64,000 bases of DNA from Sedimenticola selenatireducens DSM 17993 (GTDB lineage Bacteria; Pseudomonadota; Gammaproteobacteria; Chromatiales; Chromatiaceae). Of this stretch, positions 16,261 to 25,209 are shown piece by piece. The notes below the pieces were generated by a model. It saw only the letters and a program-made list of their open reading frames with translations, made no database searches and was not told where the DNA came from. Within the stretch, counting starts at the first letter, position 1, and each line of letters starts with the position of its first letter. A program made the position numbers and the translations under genes. The stretch covers positions 62,265 through 126,264 of the forward strand of contig NZ_ATZE01000001.1 of assembly GCF_000428045.1 (NCBI RefSeq), written 5' to 3'.

Positions 16261-17517
16261 CTAGATCTCGGCCTGTTGTTCGACCTCGTTACCCCACAGC
16301 ATCGCCTCACGCCAGACGCCTGAGATCAGATGCTCCTCGATTTGCAATAGCCGGGCCTGCTGGCTGATAGCTTCGCTGTCCGCCGTCTCAATAGCGGTCA
16401 CCAGGTTCAGGTATGTCCCAAAACGCCCCTTGCCGGTCAACAGTCCCTGGGCCAGCGGTTCCTGCAACGACAGTATCGGCAGCAACTGATCCATACCCAC
16501 GTCGAGCATTACATCGAGCAGTGACAGCAGGCCGAATAGAAACAGGCTGTCTGGCTCCAGTTCTCCGCGCTGGGTATCCTCGGCAATCAGCAATTCGAAA
16601 AAACGCGCCCGTACAATGGACATGCGATAGAGTTCAGGGGTGATTTTGCGGGTCCCCATGTCTGACAACACCACCATGCGCAGCCAGTATTTGAGCCGTA
16701 CCATCCCCAGCAGGGAAATGGCATGCTGAATAGACTTGATCTTCACCGAAAAACAGAACGCCGCTGAATTGAGGAGCCGCAGTAGACGGAAGGCAATGCT
16801 GGGGTCACGCTCGATCAGGCGGGTGTAGTCCTGGGGTGTCGCCTCTTCCTGTTCAAGTAACGTCAGGGTCTTGATCTTGGAGAAACAGGTCGCCGAGAGT
16901 TTCTTGCCCGAGATGGTCTGCGGGTGGGCAAAATAGTATCCCTGAAACAGGTCGAAGCCCATCTCCTGCAAGTGAGGCACGTGAGCCGGGTTCTCCACTT
17001 TCTCGGCCAGTGTGAGCACCCGCTCTGGCACCCGCGCCACCAGTGCGGCAATCTGTTCCAGTTCCAGTCCCAACAGGTCAATCTTGATAATGTCGGCATA
17101 CTCCATTAACTGCGACAGATTGGCTTCACCCCGATAATCGTCAATGGCGATCAGGTAACCCTCCTGTTTCAGTTCAATGATAGCCTTGATCACCTCGGGA
17201 CTGGCCGATACCGATTCCAGCACCTCGACCACGGTAACTCCTGGGGGCAGGCCCTTGGGAGCCCCGTTAAGCAGCAGTTTTTCGGTGTAATTGATGAAAA
17301 TCCGCTTGGACGGCTTGAAATCGGTATCGGGACAAACCAGACCGGCAGTGGCGACACAGGCGGTGGCCAGATCATAGTCGTCGATCTGTGCCGTACGGCA
17401 GTCGGCGCTCTTGCGATACAGCAACTCGTAACCCCAGATTGAGCCACTGCGGTCGAAGATCGGTTGCCGGGCAAAAAAGATGTCGGAATAGAGGCAGTCT
17501 GGAGGCTGGTTGGACAT
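16261..17517 (-). CDS. EAL-HDOD signalling protein (YuxH type)
   Basis: The 418-residue protein has an N-terminal EAL-like domain (residues about 10-210) and a C-terminal HDOD domain (about 215-400). In the EAL part several metal/substrate residues remain (GYELLYR, IFINYTE, EVLES, KIDLLG, AEKVEN, QGYYFAHP), but the DDFGTG loop reads DDYRGEA, so phosphodiesterase activity is doubtful. The HDOD part contains PSIAFRLLRLLNSAAF and IQHAISLLGMVRLKYWL. YuxH-type proteins are cytosolic c-di-GMP-related regulators. It is monocistronic, with a 519-base gap upstream. Confidence 0.88.
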   Translation of the reverse strand: MSNQPPDCLYSDIFFARQPIFDRSGSIWGYELLYRKSADCRTAQIDDYDLATACVATAGLVCPDTDFKPSKRIFINYTEKLLLNGAPKGLPPGVTVVEVLESVSASPEVIKAIIELKQEGYLIAIDDYRGEANLSQLMEYADIIKIDLLGLELEQIAALVARVPERVLTLAEKVENPAHVPHLQEMGFDLFQGYYFAHPQTISGKKLSATCFSKIKTLTLLEQEEATPQDYTRLIERDPSIAFRLLRLLNSAAFCFSVKIKSIQHAISLLGMVRLKYWLRMVVLSDMGTRKITPELYRMSIVRARFFELLIAEDTQRGELEPDSLFLFGLLSLLDVMLDVGMDQLLPILSLQEPLAQGLLTGKGRFGTYLNLVTAIETADSEAISQQARLLQIEEHLISGVWREAMLWGNEVEQQAEI

Positions 17518-18036
17518 ACGGCCGATCCTGGATGGGAATCATCATTGCTGGGAACACAAGCACTAGGCATGTCTGCTATTTTTTTGCGGCCACAACGTCG
17601 CAAAGACCGCCGGCGGCTATTATACACGGATGGCTGTCGTGGTGACGAATTCTGTAAAGTGTCATGTTATTGACAGTGTCGACGGAATGATGAGAATCCA
17701 ATCCTTTTTGGTATTCTATACAGATAAAGCAGGAGGGGGAGCGGTTCCCCGGCGGAGAAATCAACGCCCCTGCTGGTCTTCAGTTTCAGGCAGGCAGATT
17801 GTTTGATGTTTCTGATGGTCTATTGTATAGGGAGCGCACTACGTTCCTGGCTGTTTCCTAAGCTATTGCCTCTTTATCGTAGAATAGCGAATGCACTGTG
17901 GTTGTAAGGAACATCTAATTAATGTTGTCCACCCTTTCATATTGATTAGCGGAATAGAACCGATTTTTCATCTAACCATGGCTTGCGAACCGATCATGTA
18001 ATTGAAGGGTGGCAATGCAGGTGCCGGTTTATAGCT
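17518..18036. other. Intergenic region upstream of the EAL-HDOD gene
   Basis: This 519-base stretch lies between the start of the EAL-HDOD gene and the end of the chemoreceptor gene, both on the minus strand. It must hold the EAL-HDOD promoter. I see no convincing coding sequence, RNA gene or repeat in it. Confidence 0.5.
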
Positions 18037-19644
18037 TTACAGTTTGAACTGCTCTACTTGACGGGAAAGTTCGTTTGCCAAACTTTCCAATTGGTTGCTG
18101 GCCAGCGCAGTTTGGTGGCCACTTTTAGAACTACTTTCTGAAATATCGCTAATAGTAATGACGTTGCGATGGATATCTTCAGTAACCACACTCTGTTCTT
18201 CAGCAGCGCAGGCAATCTGTGAATTCATATCATTGATGGTTGCTACTGCCTGGCTAATTCGCTCCAGCGCCTGACCTGCAGCAGCAGATTGATCGACGGT
18301 CGCTTGTGCTTTCGTCTTGCCCTCGCCCATCACCCGTACAGCATTTTGTGCGCCCAATTGGAGCCTTTCGATCATGGCCTCGATCTCTGTCGTGGACTTC
18401 TGGGTTCGGCCGGCCAGATTTCGTACCTCATCGGCCACCACCGCAAAACCACGGCCCTGTTCACCTGCCCGGGCGGCCTCAATGGCTGCATTAAGCGCCA
18501 GCAGATTGGTTTGTTCTGCGATACCTTTAATGACATCCAGTATGGTTCCGATGTTCTCGGCGTCTCCATCAAGTTTCTGGATCACTGTTGATGCGTTTTC
18601 CACATCGATGGCCAGTGACTGTATGGCTTCGACAGTTTGCATAACAACGTGATTTCCCTCGCGAGCATATTGCTCCGCATCCTTTGCGGCATTAGCGGCA
18701 TCTGAGGCATTTCGCGCTACTTCCTGTACCGTGGAAGTTAATTCTGTTACCGCGGTAGCCACTTGATCCGTTGCACTATGCTGCTTGGTGATTAAATGGT
18801 TGGTGTCGTCTGATATGCCCGATAGATGGGATGAGGCAGTGCTGACTTCCCGCGAGGAGTCTGCAATGTGTCCAATTAGATCATGCAGGCCTTCGATAAA
18901 CCTGTTGAATTCTTCGGCCATAGTGCCCAGTTCATCTTTGGTCGCCACATTGATCCGGGTTGTGAGATCGCCTCTTGCGGCTTGGGTAACTCCTTTCCCC
19001 ACCTCTGCAACTTGCACTTTAATCGTCTTGGATATCCATAATGCAGCCAGAATGGAGATCACCGCCGCAGCAAACAGGACAATGGAAAAGGTTCGAATGG
19101 TTAAGTCAATCTTTTCACGAGATTCGACCAGCATCTGTTGGTTGTCGGCTCTGGATTCGTTCATGGCGGAGTTGACCGACTTGTCCAGTACCTCGAACAC
19201 CTTGGCCGCATTTTCCATCATCATGGTTGCGGCGGTATTGTCGATATCCGCCATATCTATGGCCTCCTGAATATTGGAGGCGTAACTGGAAACCAATTGC
19301 GCGAGTTCGTCAGACTTTACCTGCTTCCTGGCGACGCTTAACCGCTCCATGCTCTGCTCTATTTGCTTCCGGGTTAGCGCGGGGTCTGCACCCATGCTAA
19401 TCAGATTCATAGCACGGTAAAGGTCGGCATGTATTTTGGTTAGGCCCAGGGCAATCTGTGCGTTTCCGTCAAAAACCGCCATATTTTGTTCGAATTTTGC
19501 GTAGGTGACATCCCGCTGTTTTGACAGTGTGTCGTAAGTCATGACACCCAATCCCAGCATGAATATCAATACCAGGAGTGGGCTGGTAAGAAGTTTTGGG
19601 CCGATATTCAGCCTAGCGAGGCCCAGCTTTGAGAGGGTAGTCAT
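18037..19644 (-). CDS. Methyl-accepting chemotaxis protein
   Basis: The 535-residue receptor has a first transmembrane helix ([20 protein letters not shown]), a periplasmic four-helix-bundle sensor (to about residue 185), a second helix ([20 protein letters not shown]), a HAMP domain and a long cytoplasmic signalling hairpin. The hairpin tip carries the hallmark [32 protein letters not shown]. It would couple to CheW/CheA, which are not in the window. A gene for a free periplasmic Cache protein lies just upstream on the same strand. Confidence 0.95.
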   Translation of the reverse strand: MTTLSKLGLARLNIGPKLLTSPLLVLIFMLGLGVMTYDTLSKQRDVTYAKFEQNMAVFDGNAQIALGLTKIHADLYRAMNLISMGADPALTRKQIEQSMERLSVARKQVKSDELAQLVSSYASNIQEAIDMADIDNTAATMMMENAAKVFEVLDKSVNSAMNESRADNQQMLVESREKIDLTIRTFSIVLFAAAVISILAALWISKTIKVQVAEVGKGVTQAARGDLTTRINVATKDELGTMAEEFNRFIEGLHDLIGHIADSSREVSTASSHLSGISDDTNHLITKQHSATDQVATAVTELTSTVQEVARNASDAANAAKDAEQYAREGNHVVMQTVEAIQSLAIDVENASTVIQKLDGDAENIGTILDVIKGIAEQTNLLALNAAIEAARAGEQGRGFAVVADEVRNLAGRTQKSTTEIEAMIERLQLGAQNAVRVMGEGKTKAQATVDQSAAAGQALERISQAVATINDMNSQIACAAEEQSVVTEDIHRNVITISDISESSSKSGHQTALASNQLESLANELSRQVEQFKL

Positions 19645-19681
19645 CTTGTTATCTTTGCTTCCTGACAGATAATTGAAAATG

Positions 19682-19700
19682 GGGCCTGAAAATCAGGCCC
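19682..19700 (-). terminator. Terminator/attenuator between the Cache gene and the chemoreceptor gene
   Basis: GGGCCTGA pairs perfectly with TCAGGCCC around a 3-base loop. On the minus strand the hairpin is followed by CATTTTCAATT. It would end or reduce transcription from the Cache gene before the chemoreceptor. Confidence 0.65.
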
Positions 19701-19716
19701 GACTGGACTTGTTAGC

Positions 19717-20166
19717 TTATTGGAAGATCCCCACTCCGGCAAAACCTTCGAAACCCTCTGTTTTTTGCACATAGGACGTCTTGGGTGTCAACTGGCCGGT
19801 TTTCGGGTGCTTCCACATGTAGTCTACCCAGCCGCTACCGTTGGTTTTGACCACATCGACCATCTCTTTGACGAAATAGCGACCTTTGGGATCTTTGAGG
19901 TTGATCAATCCTTTGCCATTAAGCTTTGGGTTGGCGCCATGGATCAGCATATTTCCATCCATATCCTGAACAAAAACGTAAAGTTCCCCTGAGTTAAATT
20001 CGCTATCTTTTTGCGCAAAAGCTTTACTTGCAGCGTCGAGGCCATTTTGTTCGAGATAGGCGATGGCCTTGATTGTCAGTGCCTTGGCCTCCTCACGGGT
20101 GGCTGCCGATGCCATCAAAGGAAGACAAACCAGGGCAATCAGTGCTGTTTTTATAAGGCGTTTCAT
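19717..20166 (-). CDS. Secreted single Cache-domain protein
   Basis: The 149-residue product has a signal peptide (LIKTALIALVCLPLMASAA) followed by one Cache-type domain: ELYVFVQDMDGNMLIHGANPKLNGKGL, then YFVKEMVDVVKTNGSGWVDYMWKHPKTGQ and a C-terminal GFAGVGIFQ. Such domains usually form the extracellular part of chemoreceptors. Here it has no membrane anchor, so it is a free periplasmic sensor module. It lies 72 bases upstream of a chemoreceptor that has a different sensor domain, suggesting the two may cooperate. Confidence 0.85.
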   Translation of the reverse strand: MKRLIKTALIALVCLPLMASAATREEAKALTIKAIAYLEQNGLDAASKAFAQKDSEFNSGELYVFVQDMDGNMLIHGANPKLNGKGLINLKDPKGRYFVKEMVDVVKTNGSGWVDYMWKHPKTGQLTPKTSYVQKTEGFEGFAGVGIFQ

Positions 20167-20464
20167 GAAGTGTGATCCTCGATTATTTAGTTAAATCAGT
20201 ATATTACGATGCAAGACTGGCATTCCTTTGAGCGCAATCGTGTATTTATATTCAGTCGGCCGGTTAATTTTAATCACGCTCAACCAGACCGCTGATCCAG
20301 TTGAGCGACCATTCAGTCAGAATCTTTAATATTTTTTGTGCACATAAAAAAATATTAATACATATGGGACACCCATTGAAACTCTGCGGTTTACCCGACA
20401 TTATGCTGGCTGTTTATGTTGGGTATCTTCTCGCCAGCTCTACTTAAGGTGTTTGGGGGGAGGG
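20167..20464. other. Intergenic region upstream of the Cache gene
   Basis: An AT-rich, non-coding stretch upstream of the Cache gene and probably its promoter region. It contains runs such as ACATAAAAAAATATTAATACATATG near 20341 but no clear consensus promoter. Nothing else is recognised before the repeat that starts at 20465. Confidence 0.4.
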
Positions 20465-20589
20465 GGCAGTTTGGCACTAGAAAAAGCTGAAATATACGGA
20501 TAAAACATGGGGGCCTCCCGGTACCCGGGAAGGCCCCCATGTCGGAGGAACTATTTCCTCAATGCGGCCGTGGGTAGGCCAGGGATCAC
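20465..20589 (-). repeat. Copy A of the fghA-tail/terminator direct repeat
   Basis: This 125-bp segment aligns over its full length (about 75 percent) with 22491-22618, which is the fghA terminator plus last codons. It contains a degraded copy of the fghA 3' end: the shared core CTATTTCCTCAATGCGGC is the reverse complement of the fghA stop and last codons. A base difference in the tail breaks the reading frame. It lies directly downstream of an unrelated gene. Confidence 0.85.
20506..20541 (-). terminator. Rho-independent terminator of the DUF6624 gene
   Basis: A long stem (CATGGGGGCCT pairing with AGGCCCCCATG, with inner CCCGG/CCGGG) is followed on the minus strand by TTTTAT. It ends the minus-strand gene at 20595 and is homologous to the fghA terminator at 22533-22568. 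Confidence 0.85.
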
Positions 20590-20594
20590 ACAAT

Positions 20595-21137
20595 TTATTT
20601 ACGATTGGCGATAGCAGCATTGTGCCGCTCTTGTATTCGCTGTGTCGCCTCGGCCAGGGGTTCAAGTCCCAACTCCTGGCGCAACAGGTCCACTTTCTCA
20701 GGGTCACTTATCGGCAGGGGATAAGCCATTCCGTTTTCATCAATATCATGCTGAGTACCGTAGATCTGGGGTTTTCCTGACATGGTGAGCAGGCGGTCTT
20801 CAAGATAGGCGACACACCAACCCTCTGCCTCTCCCTGAGCCGTCGCCGCTTTCAACAGGACCAGACACTCCTCCATCAGTCCGCCATCCAGGATGGCATG
20901 CTGAACAATCAACCATGCCGCTTCAGAGCCTTCCTTGCCGACCAGGCTGATGCCCGGCCACCCATGGCGATTAATGATCTCGTTGATGCGTGCACTGTTC
21001 TTCTGGTGAAGCGTTTTCATTCGCGGGTGATATTCGGCCACTCCCAACTCTCCACTGTCGGACAATTCCCGCAATACGCGCTGATCTTTTTCAGCCATTG
21101 ATAGCAGTTCATTTTTTAATTTGTGATTTACAACCAT
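20595..21137 (-). CDS. DUF6624-type protein of unknown function
   Basis: The 180-residue soluble, mainly helical protein has the features I associate with DUF6624: a charged N-terminal helix (KNELLSMAEKDQRVLREL), INEIINRHGWPGISLVGKEGSEAAWLIVQHA, and the C-terminal part with LLTMSGKPQIYGTQ followed by NGMAYPLPISDPEKVDLLRQELGL. No signal peptide or catalytic motif is recognised. It lies in an islet bounded by copies of the fghA 3' end, with no functional partner evident. Confidence 0.75.
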   Translation of the reverse strand: MVVNHKLKNELLSMAEKDQRVLRELSDSGELGVAEYHPRMKTLHQKNSARINEIINRHGWPGISLVGKEGSEAAWLIVQHAILDGGLMEECLVLLKAATAQGEAEGWCVAYLEDRLLTMSGKPQIYGTQHDIDENGMAYPLPISDPEKVDLLRQELGLEPLAEATQRIQERHNAAIANRK

Positions 21138-21738
21138 GAAGTTTTTTCCAATTAACAGTTTCGTACGGGCTCGTGATGGGTTGTCAGTTGTCCCCAGGAC
21201 TGCAAAACCTGAACTGACCAGTCGCTACCGGCCGTGATAGTTTAGCCGAACCCCGAGCGATGTTTTGGGGATTCTGTTGGCAGGATACCCAATCGCAGGG
21301 GTCTGAGCACCAAAAGCATCATGTCCTGATGTTCTCTATTTAATATTCGAACCGCACACAGCGCACAGGGGGCAGATGATGGCTGATAGTCTGCCGGGAG
21401 CCCTCTCGGCCAGCATAATATTTGGCCGCAATCCCCACTGCATTAACCCGATACAAGCCTTACGTCTGGGTACGCCGATCCCGAAGTGAAACGGATATCG
21501 GTATCTGAAAATGCCGGGTTTCAATGGTAAAACTTAGCTGATCAGAAAAAATACAGCGCAGCATTTATGGCGCTTGGTATTCATTTATCTATCCGATGAA
21601 GCAGCACGGGGGCGGTGAACCGGAAATGTTGGAGAATGAATTTCTCCGTATGGATTCTTGTTTGATTTTGTTCTGGCTAGTCGCTAGCTAGCAGGTTGGG
21701 GTAAGGAGCGAACCTCATCCAACATCATGTTGCACGCA
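21138..21738. other. Non-coding stretch inside the islet
   Basis: This stretch of 601 bases holds no supported gene. A 62-codon minus-strand frame at 21336-21524 lacks family features and ribosome-site support. It includes GTAAGGAGCGAACCTCATCC near 21700, resembling short dispersed intergenic repeats. Decayed coding sequence is possible but not shown. Confidence 0.45.
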
Positions 21739-22218
21739 CTATTTTTCTATTTCCAGAAAGTAGATGTCATTATGAAATCTCTTTTCCTTTATCTCCTCGA
21801 TGTTTGAAAATTTTTGCAAATCATCAAACGTCTCATCGATAACGGCTATCACCTTGCGATATATCTCTTCATCAACAAGGTTATTTTTCTTTCCATTGCC
21901 CAATACCATTTTGATCCCGGAAAGTGCGTTACCGACACGATCATGAACCGTATTCATGGTGGCCTTGAGAGTGCGCATCTTCGCCTCTTTCACATCCAGA
22001 TTTTTATTGACCTGTCTCTGAACGTAGAGTCCGAATATGACTACCAGGGCGCTGATAAATGCCCGCATCCAAAGTTCATTGAAGTCACTTGGAATCAGCT
22101 CGAACGGTTGCCCATAATCCAGAACGGCAAAATGCATCAGCGACTCGCCACACCAAAAAATGGTGGCGGAGATGATGCTGATGATCAGAAACAGTTGCCT
22201 CTCCAGGTTGAATAGCAT
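21739..22218 (-). CDS. Membrane protein with orphan histidine-kinase-like dimerisation helix
   Basis: The 159-residue product has two transmembrane helices (LFLIISIISATIFWCGESLM and LWMRAFISALVVIFGLYVQ). A cytoplasmic helix follows with TLKATMNTVHDRVGNALSGIKMVLG. The HDRxGNxL pattern resembles the phospho-acceptor H-box of sensor kinases with a bypassed or absent kinase domain. A charged helix follows, and the protein ends without any ATPase domain. It could be a truncated kinase remnant or a genuine small membrane phosphotransfer or dimerisation protein. Base composition is AT-richer than the neighbours. The kinase relation is inference from the H-box alone. Confidence 0.6.
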   Translation of the reverse strand: MLFNLERQLFLIISIISATIFWCGESLMHFAVLDYGQPFELIPSDFNELWMRAFISALVVIFGLYVQRQVNKNLDVKEAKMRTLKATMNTVHDRVGNALSGIKMVLGNGKKNNLVDEEIYRKVIAVIDETFDDLQKFSNIEEIKEKRFHNDIYFLEIEK

Positions 22219-22490
22219 ATCGATCTTCCTTATTGTTTTAGTTGAACTGTTCTTGTCAAGGAACTATGAGAGCCGGTGTCCGGGATACTCTGTAGGGACT
22301 TTCCAAAATAGATAATGGGAGTATGAATCCCCTGCTTTTATCAGGATGTAAGCGCTTTTTCGCTCATACTACTGGGCTATCCGATAACCTGAAAATCAAA
22401 ATTATTTATTGTATTTCCAATAATTTCGTAGGTCAGGGTGCGGAACGAACCCGAACACTATGAACTCGACCTATGGCAGTTGGGAGTCTT
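22219..22490. other. Intergenic region upstream of the H-box protein
   Basis: No gene is seen. It would carry the promoter of the minus-strand membrane protein. The part near 22430-22475 (AGGTCAGGGTGCGGAACGAA) resembles common short intergenic repeats. Confidence 0.4.
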
Positions 22491-22618
22491 GGCAGTGTGG
22501 CGCGGGTAAAGGCTGAAATTCAATAATAAAAACATGAGGACCTCCCCGTGATCGGCGAGGCCCCCATGACGGAGTAACTATTTCCTCAATGCGGCTGCGT
22601 GGTAGGCCAGATGTTCAC
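22491..22618 (-). repeat. Copy B of the fghA-tail/terminator direct repeat (at fghA)
   Basis: The fghA 3' end and terminator align over about 125 bp with 20465-20589. Shared blocks include GGCAGT.TGGC, GCTGAAAT, AGGCCCCCATG and CTATTTCCTCAATGCGGC. Copies A and B are direct repeats bracketing about 1.9 kb. Confidence 0.85.
22533..22568 (-). terminator. Rho-independent terminator of fghA
   Basis: The stem CATGAGGACCTC/GAGGCCCCCATG (two mismatches or wobbles) is followed on the minus strand by GTTTTTATTATT, a good U-run. Confidence 0.8.
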
Positions 22619-23414
22619 CGATGAAGGTGGCGATGAAGTGGTAGCTGTGGTCGTAGCCATCCTGCATGCGCAGGGTGAGCGGAATGCCCCGTTCCTCGCA
22701 AGCGGCCCGCAGCTCGGCAGGGTAGAGCTGGCCGGCAAGAAATTCGTCACCGGTTCCCTGGTCGATCAGCAGCGGCATCCCTGGTGCACCAGCCTTGATC
22801 AGCTCCGTGGCGTCATACGCTTTCCAGGCCTCAATATCATTACCAAGATAAGCCGAAAAACAGCCCTCTCCCCAACCACACACCGTGGGGTGGCAGATGG
22901 GGGCAAAGGCGGAGACGGAGCGATAGGCGCCCGGCTCCTTGAGGGCACAGATCAGTGCTCCGTGTCCACCCATGGAGTGACCTGTGATCGACCTGACGCC
23001 GGGAATCACCGGCAGTATCGCCTCGATCAGTGCCGGCAGCTCCCGGGTGATGTAGTCGTACATCCGGTAATGTTGCGACCAGGGGGGCTGGGTGGCGTTG
23101 ACATAGAAACCGGCCCCCTGACCCAGATCGTAACGCTCCGGCTCGTCTGCCACCTCGTTACCACGCGGGCTGGTGTCGGGTATCACCAGGGCGATGCCCA
23201 GTTCTGCTGCATAACGCTGCGCGCCCGCCTTGGTGCGTACGTTGTCATCGGTACAGGTAAGCCCGGAGAGCCAGTAAACCACCGGGACTTTTTCTGTTGC
23301 CGCCTGGGGCGGCAGATAGACCGAGAAGGTCATGTCGCAGTGACAGCTCTCCGAACCGTGTTGATAACGGTTTAGCCAGCCGCCAAACTCCTTGATGCTT
23401 TCAATCTGTTTCAT
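22578..23414 (-). CDS. fghA: S-formylglutathione hydrolase
   Basis: FghA hydrolyses S-formylglutathione to formate and glutathione, the last step of glutathione-dependent formaldehyde oxidation, in the cytosol. The 278-residue alpha/beta hydrolase shows the nucleophile elbow GHSMGGHGAL, the acid segment LLIDQGTGDEF and the histidine in DGYDHSYHFIATF. The N-terminal VVYWLSGLTCTDDN is also a family hallmark. It lies 9 bases downstream of adhC on the same strand. Its extreme 3' end recurs at 20542-20589. Confidence 0.96.
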   Translation of the reverse strand: MKQIESIKEFGGWLNRYQHGSESCHCDMTFSVYLPPQAATEKVPVVYWLSGLTCTDDNVRTKAGAQRYAAELGIALVIPDTSPRGNEVADEPERYDLGQGAGFYVNATQPPWSQHYRMYDYITRELPALIEAILPVIPGVRSITGHSMGGHGALICALKEPGAYRSVSAFAPICHPTVCGWGEGCFSAYLGNDIEAWKAYDATELIKAGAPGMPLLIDQGTGDEFLAGQLYPAELRAACEERGIPLTLRMQDGYDHSYHFIATFIGEHLAYHAAALRK

Positions 23415-23423
23415 GCCATGGCC

Positions 23424-24533
23424 TCAGAAGATAATAACGGAGCGGATGCTCTCACCGCTGTGCATCAGGTCGAAGGCACGGTTGATATCCTCCAGTGGCA
23501 TGGTGTGGGTCACCATGCGGTCCAGTTCGATCTCACCGTTCATGTAACGGTCCACATAACCTGGCAGTTCGGTGCGACCCTTGACGCCACCGAAGGCGGT
23601 GCCTTTCCAGGTGCGTCCCGTCACCAGTTGGAACGGCCGGGTGCTGATCTCCTGTCCGGCACCGGCGACCCCGATGATGGTGGAGACGCCCCAGCCGTTG
23701 TGACAACACTCCAGCGCCTCACGCATCACGTGCACATTGCCGATGCATTCGAACGAGTAGTCGACTCCGCCGTTGGTCATCTCGACAATCGCCTCGGTGA
23801 CACTGCCGCTGAGTGTCTTGGGATTGACGAAGTCGGTAGCGCCCAGTGCCTTGGCGATCTCCCATTTGTCCGGGTTGATATCAACCGCGATGATGCGTCC
23901 CGCCTTGGCCATGACCGCGCCCTGGATACAGGAGAGGCCGATGCCGCCCAGACCGAACACGGCCACACTCGAGCCGGGTTCCACCTTGGCGGTGTTGAGA
24001 ACTGCGCCAATGCCGGTGGTGACACCACAGCCAAGCAGACAGATCTTGTCCAGCGGTGCCGCCTTGTTCACCTTGGCCAAGGCGATCTCGGGTACCACGG
24101 TATATTCCGAGAAGGTGGAACAACCCATGTAGTGATAGATCGGTTTGCCATTCATGGAGAAGCGGCGGCTATGATCCGGCATATAGCCGGTCCATACCGT
24201 CTCGGCAATGGATTGACAAAGATTGGTCTTGGGCGAGTGGCAGTACTCGCACTCGCCACACTCCGGGATATAGAGCGGGATCACGTGATCGCCAGGTTTC
24301 AGGCCTTTCACCCCGGGGCCGCACTCCACCACTTCGCAGCCGCCCTCGTGTCCCAGCACGCACGGGAAGACGCCTTCCGGGTCGTCACCAGAGAGCGTGA
24401 AGGCATCGGTGTGACAGACGCCGGAGGCGATCACTTTTAACAACACCTCCCCCTCTTTTGGTCCTTCCACGTCGATCATCTCAATCGACAGGGGCTTTTT
24501 CGCTTCCCAGGCCACGGCGGCTTTTGCTTTCAT
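23424..24533 (-). CDS. adhC: S-(hydroxymethyl)glutathione dehydrogenase (class III alcohol dehydrogenase)
   Basis: The enzyme oxidises the glutathione adduct of formaldehyde with NAD+. The 369-residue protein has the catalytic zinc Cys in [28 protein letters not shown], the structural zinc loop ([15 protein letters not shown]) and the NAD motif [10 protein letters not shown]. It is followed by fghA and preceded by the methanethiol-oxidase cluster, which would supply formaldehyde. AAGGAG precedes the start. Confidence 0.96.
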   Translation of the reverse strand: MKAKAAVAWEAKKPLSIEMIDVEGPKEGEVLLKVIASGVCHTDAFTLSGDDPEGVFPCVLGHEGGCEVVECGPGVKGLKPGDHVIPLYIPECGECEYCHSPKTNLCQSIAETVWTGYMPDHSRRFSMNGKPIYHYMGCSTFSEYTVVPEIALAKVNKAAPLDKICLLGCGVTTGIGAVLNTAKVEPGSSVAVFGLGGIGLSCIQGAVMAKAGRIIAVDINPDKWEIAKALGATDFVNPKTLSGSVTEAIVEMTNGGVDYSFECIGNVHVMREALECCHNGWGVSTIIGVAGAGQEISTRPFQLVTGRTWKGTAFGGVKGRTELPGYVDRYMNGEIELDRMVTHTMPLEDINRAFDLMHSGESIRSVIIF

Positions 24534-24597
24534 GCTGTGTACTCCTTAATGGTTGTGTATGGATCTTTTTTCTAATGATTTTTTTGCTAAAGCGCTT

Positions 24598-25209
24598 TTA
24601 TCGACTCGCGTCCTTGAGCGTATCCTTGGGCGACCGCACACTCTGCATATTGTTATCCAATAGTGAGCGTACTACACGCTGCACGTGCTCGGGTGGCAGG
24701 CCATAGGGCACTACGCTGAAGAGTTGTCCGTCCTGATCGATAATGTACAGATTGGCAGAGTGATCCAGGCTGTAACTGCCGTTTGATAGTGAGTGTTTTT
24801 GATAGCGCACCTGATAGCGGATTGCTACCTGTCGGATAGCGTCATCTGAACCGGTCAGGCCAATCAACTGCTGATTAAAATAACCCAGATAATCCTTCAG
24901 TACCCGGGGGGTGTCGCGCTCCGGGTCAAGGGAAACGAACACTCCCTGTACCCGGTCGGCATCGGTGCCCAGCCCGTCAAGCACCCTGGATACGCCGGCC
25001 AGTTCAGTGGGGCAGATGTCGGGACAGTAAGTATAGCCAAAAAACAGCAGTACCACCTTGCCGCGCAGTTGTTGCAGATGGAATGTCTTGCCCTCGTGGT
25101 TGATCAGGGTGAAGTCGCCGCCGATACTGGAGGTGCTCGCCTGAATGGTTGTAAAAAGGCTGGATAGTAGCGACAACACAATCAATAGGGCCAGCCGGGT
25201 CATACGCAT
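24598..25209 (-). CDS. SCO1/SenC copper chaperone
   Basis: The 203-residue protein has a signal peptide or membrane anchor (LALLIVLSLLSSLFTTIQA) and the SCO thioredoxin-like fold. The copper motif is CPDIC (CxxxC) in FFGYTYCPDICPTEL, with the later ligand His in SYSLDHSANLYIID. SCO proteins deliver copper to periplasmic cuproenzymes. Its start touches the stop of the upstream SCO-MauG fusion, so they are co-transcribed. Here copper delivery to the adjacent MtoX is the likely task; this is inference supported by described mtoX clusters. Confidence 0.93.
   Translation of the reverse strand: MRMTRLALLIVLSLLSSLFTTIQASTSSIGGDFTLINHEGKTFHLQQLRGKVVLLFFGYTYCPDICPTELAGVSRVLDGLGTDADRVQGVFVSLDPERDTPRVLKDYLGYFNQQLIGLTGSDDAIRQVAIRYQVRYQKHSLSNGSYSLDHSANLYIIDQDGQLFSVVPYGLPPEHVQRVVRSLLDNNMQSVRSPKDTLKDASR

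Noticed and set aside
20640-20690. tRNA T-loop-like string GGGGTTCAAGTCCCAACTCC
   Set aside because: It lies inside the DUF6624 coding sequence, and no anticodon or acceptor stems can be formed around it.
21336-21524. 62-codon minus-strand frame in the islet
   Set aside because: No ribosome site, no recognisable domain, and irregular composition; not distinguishable from chance.
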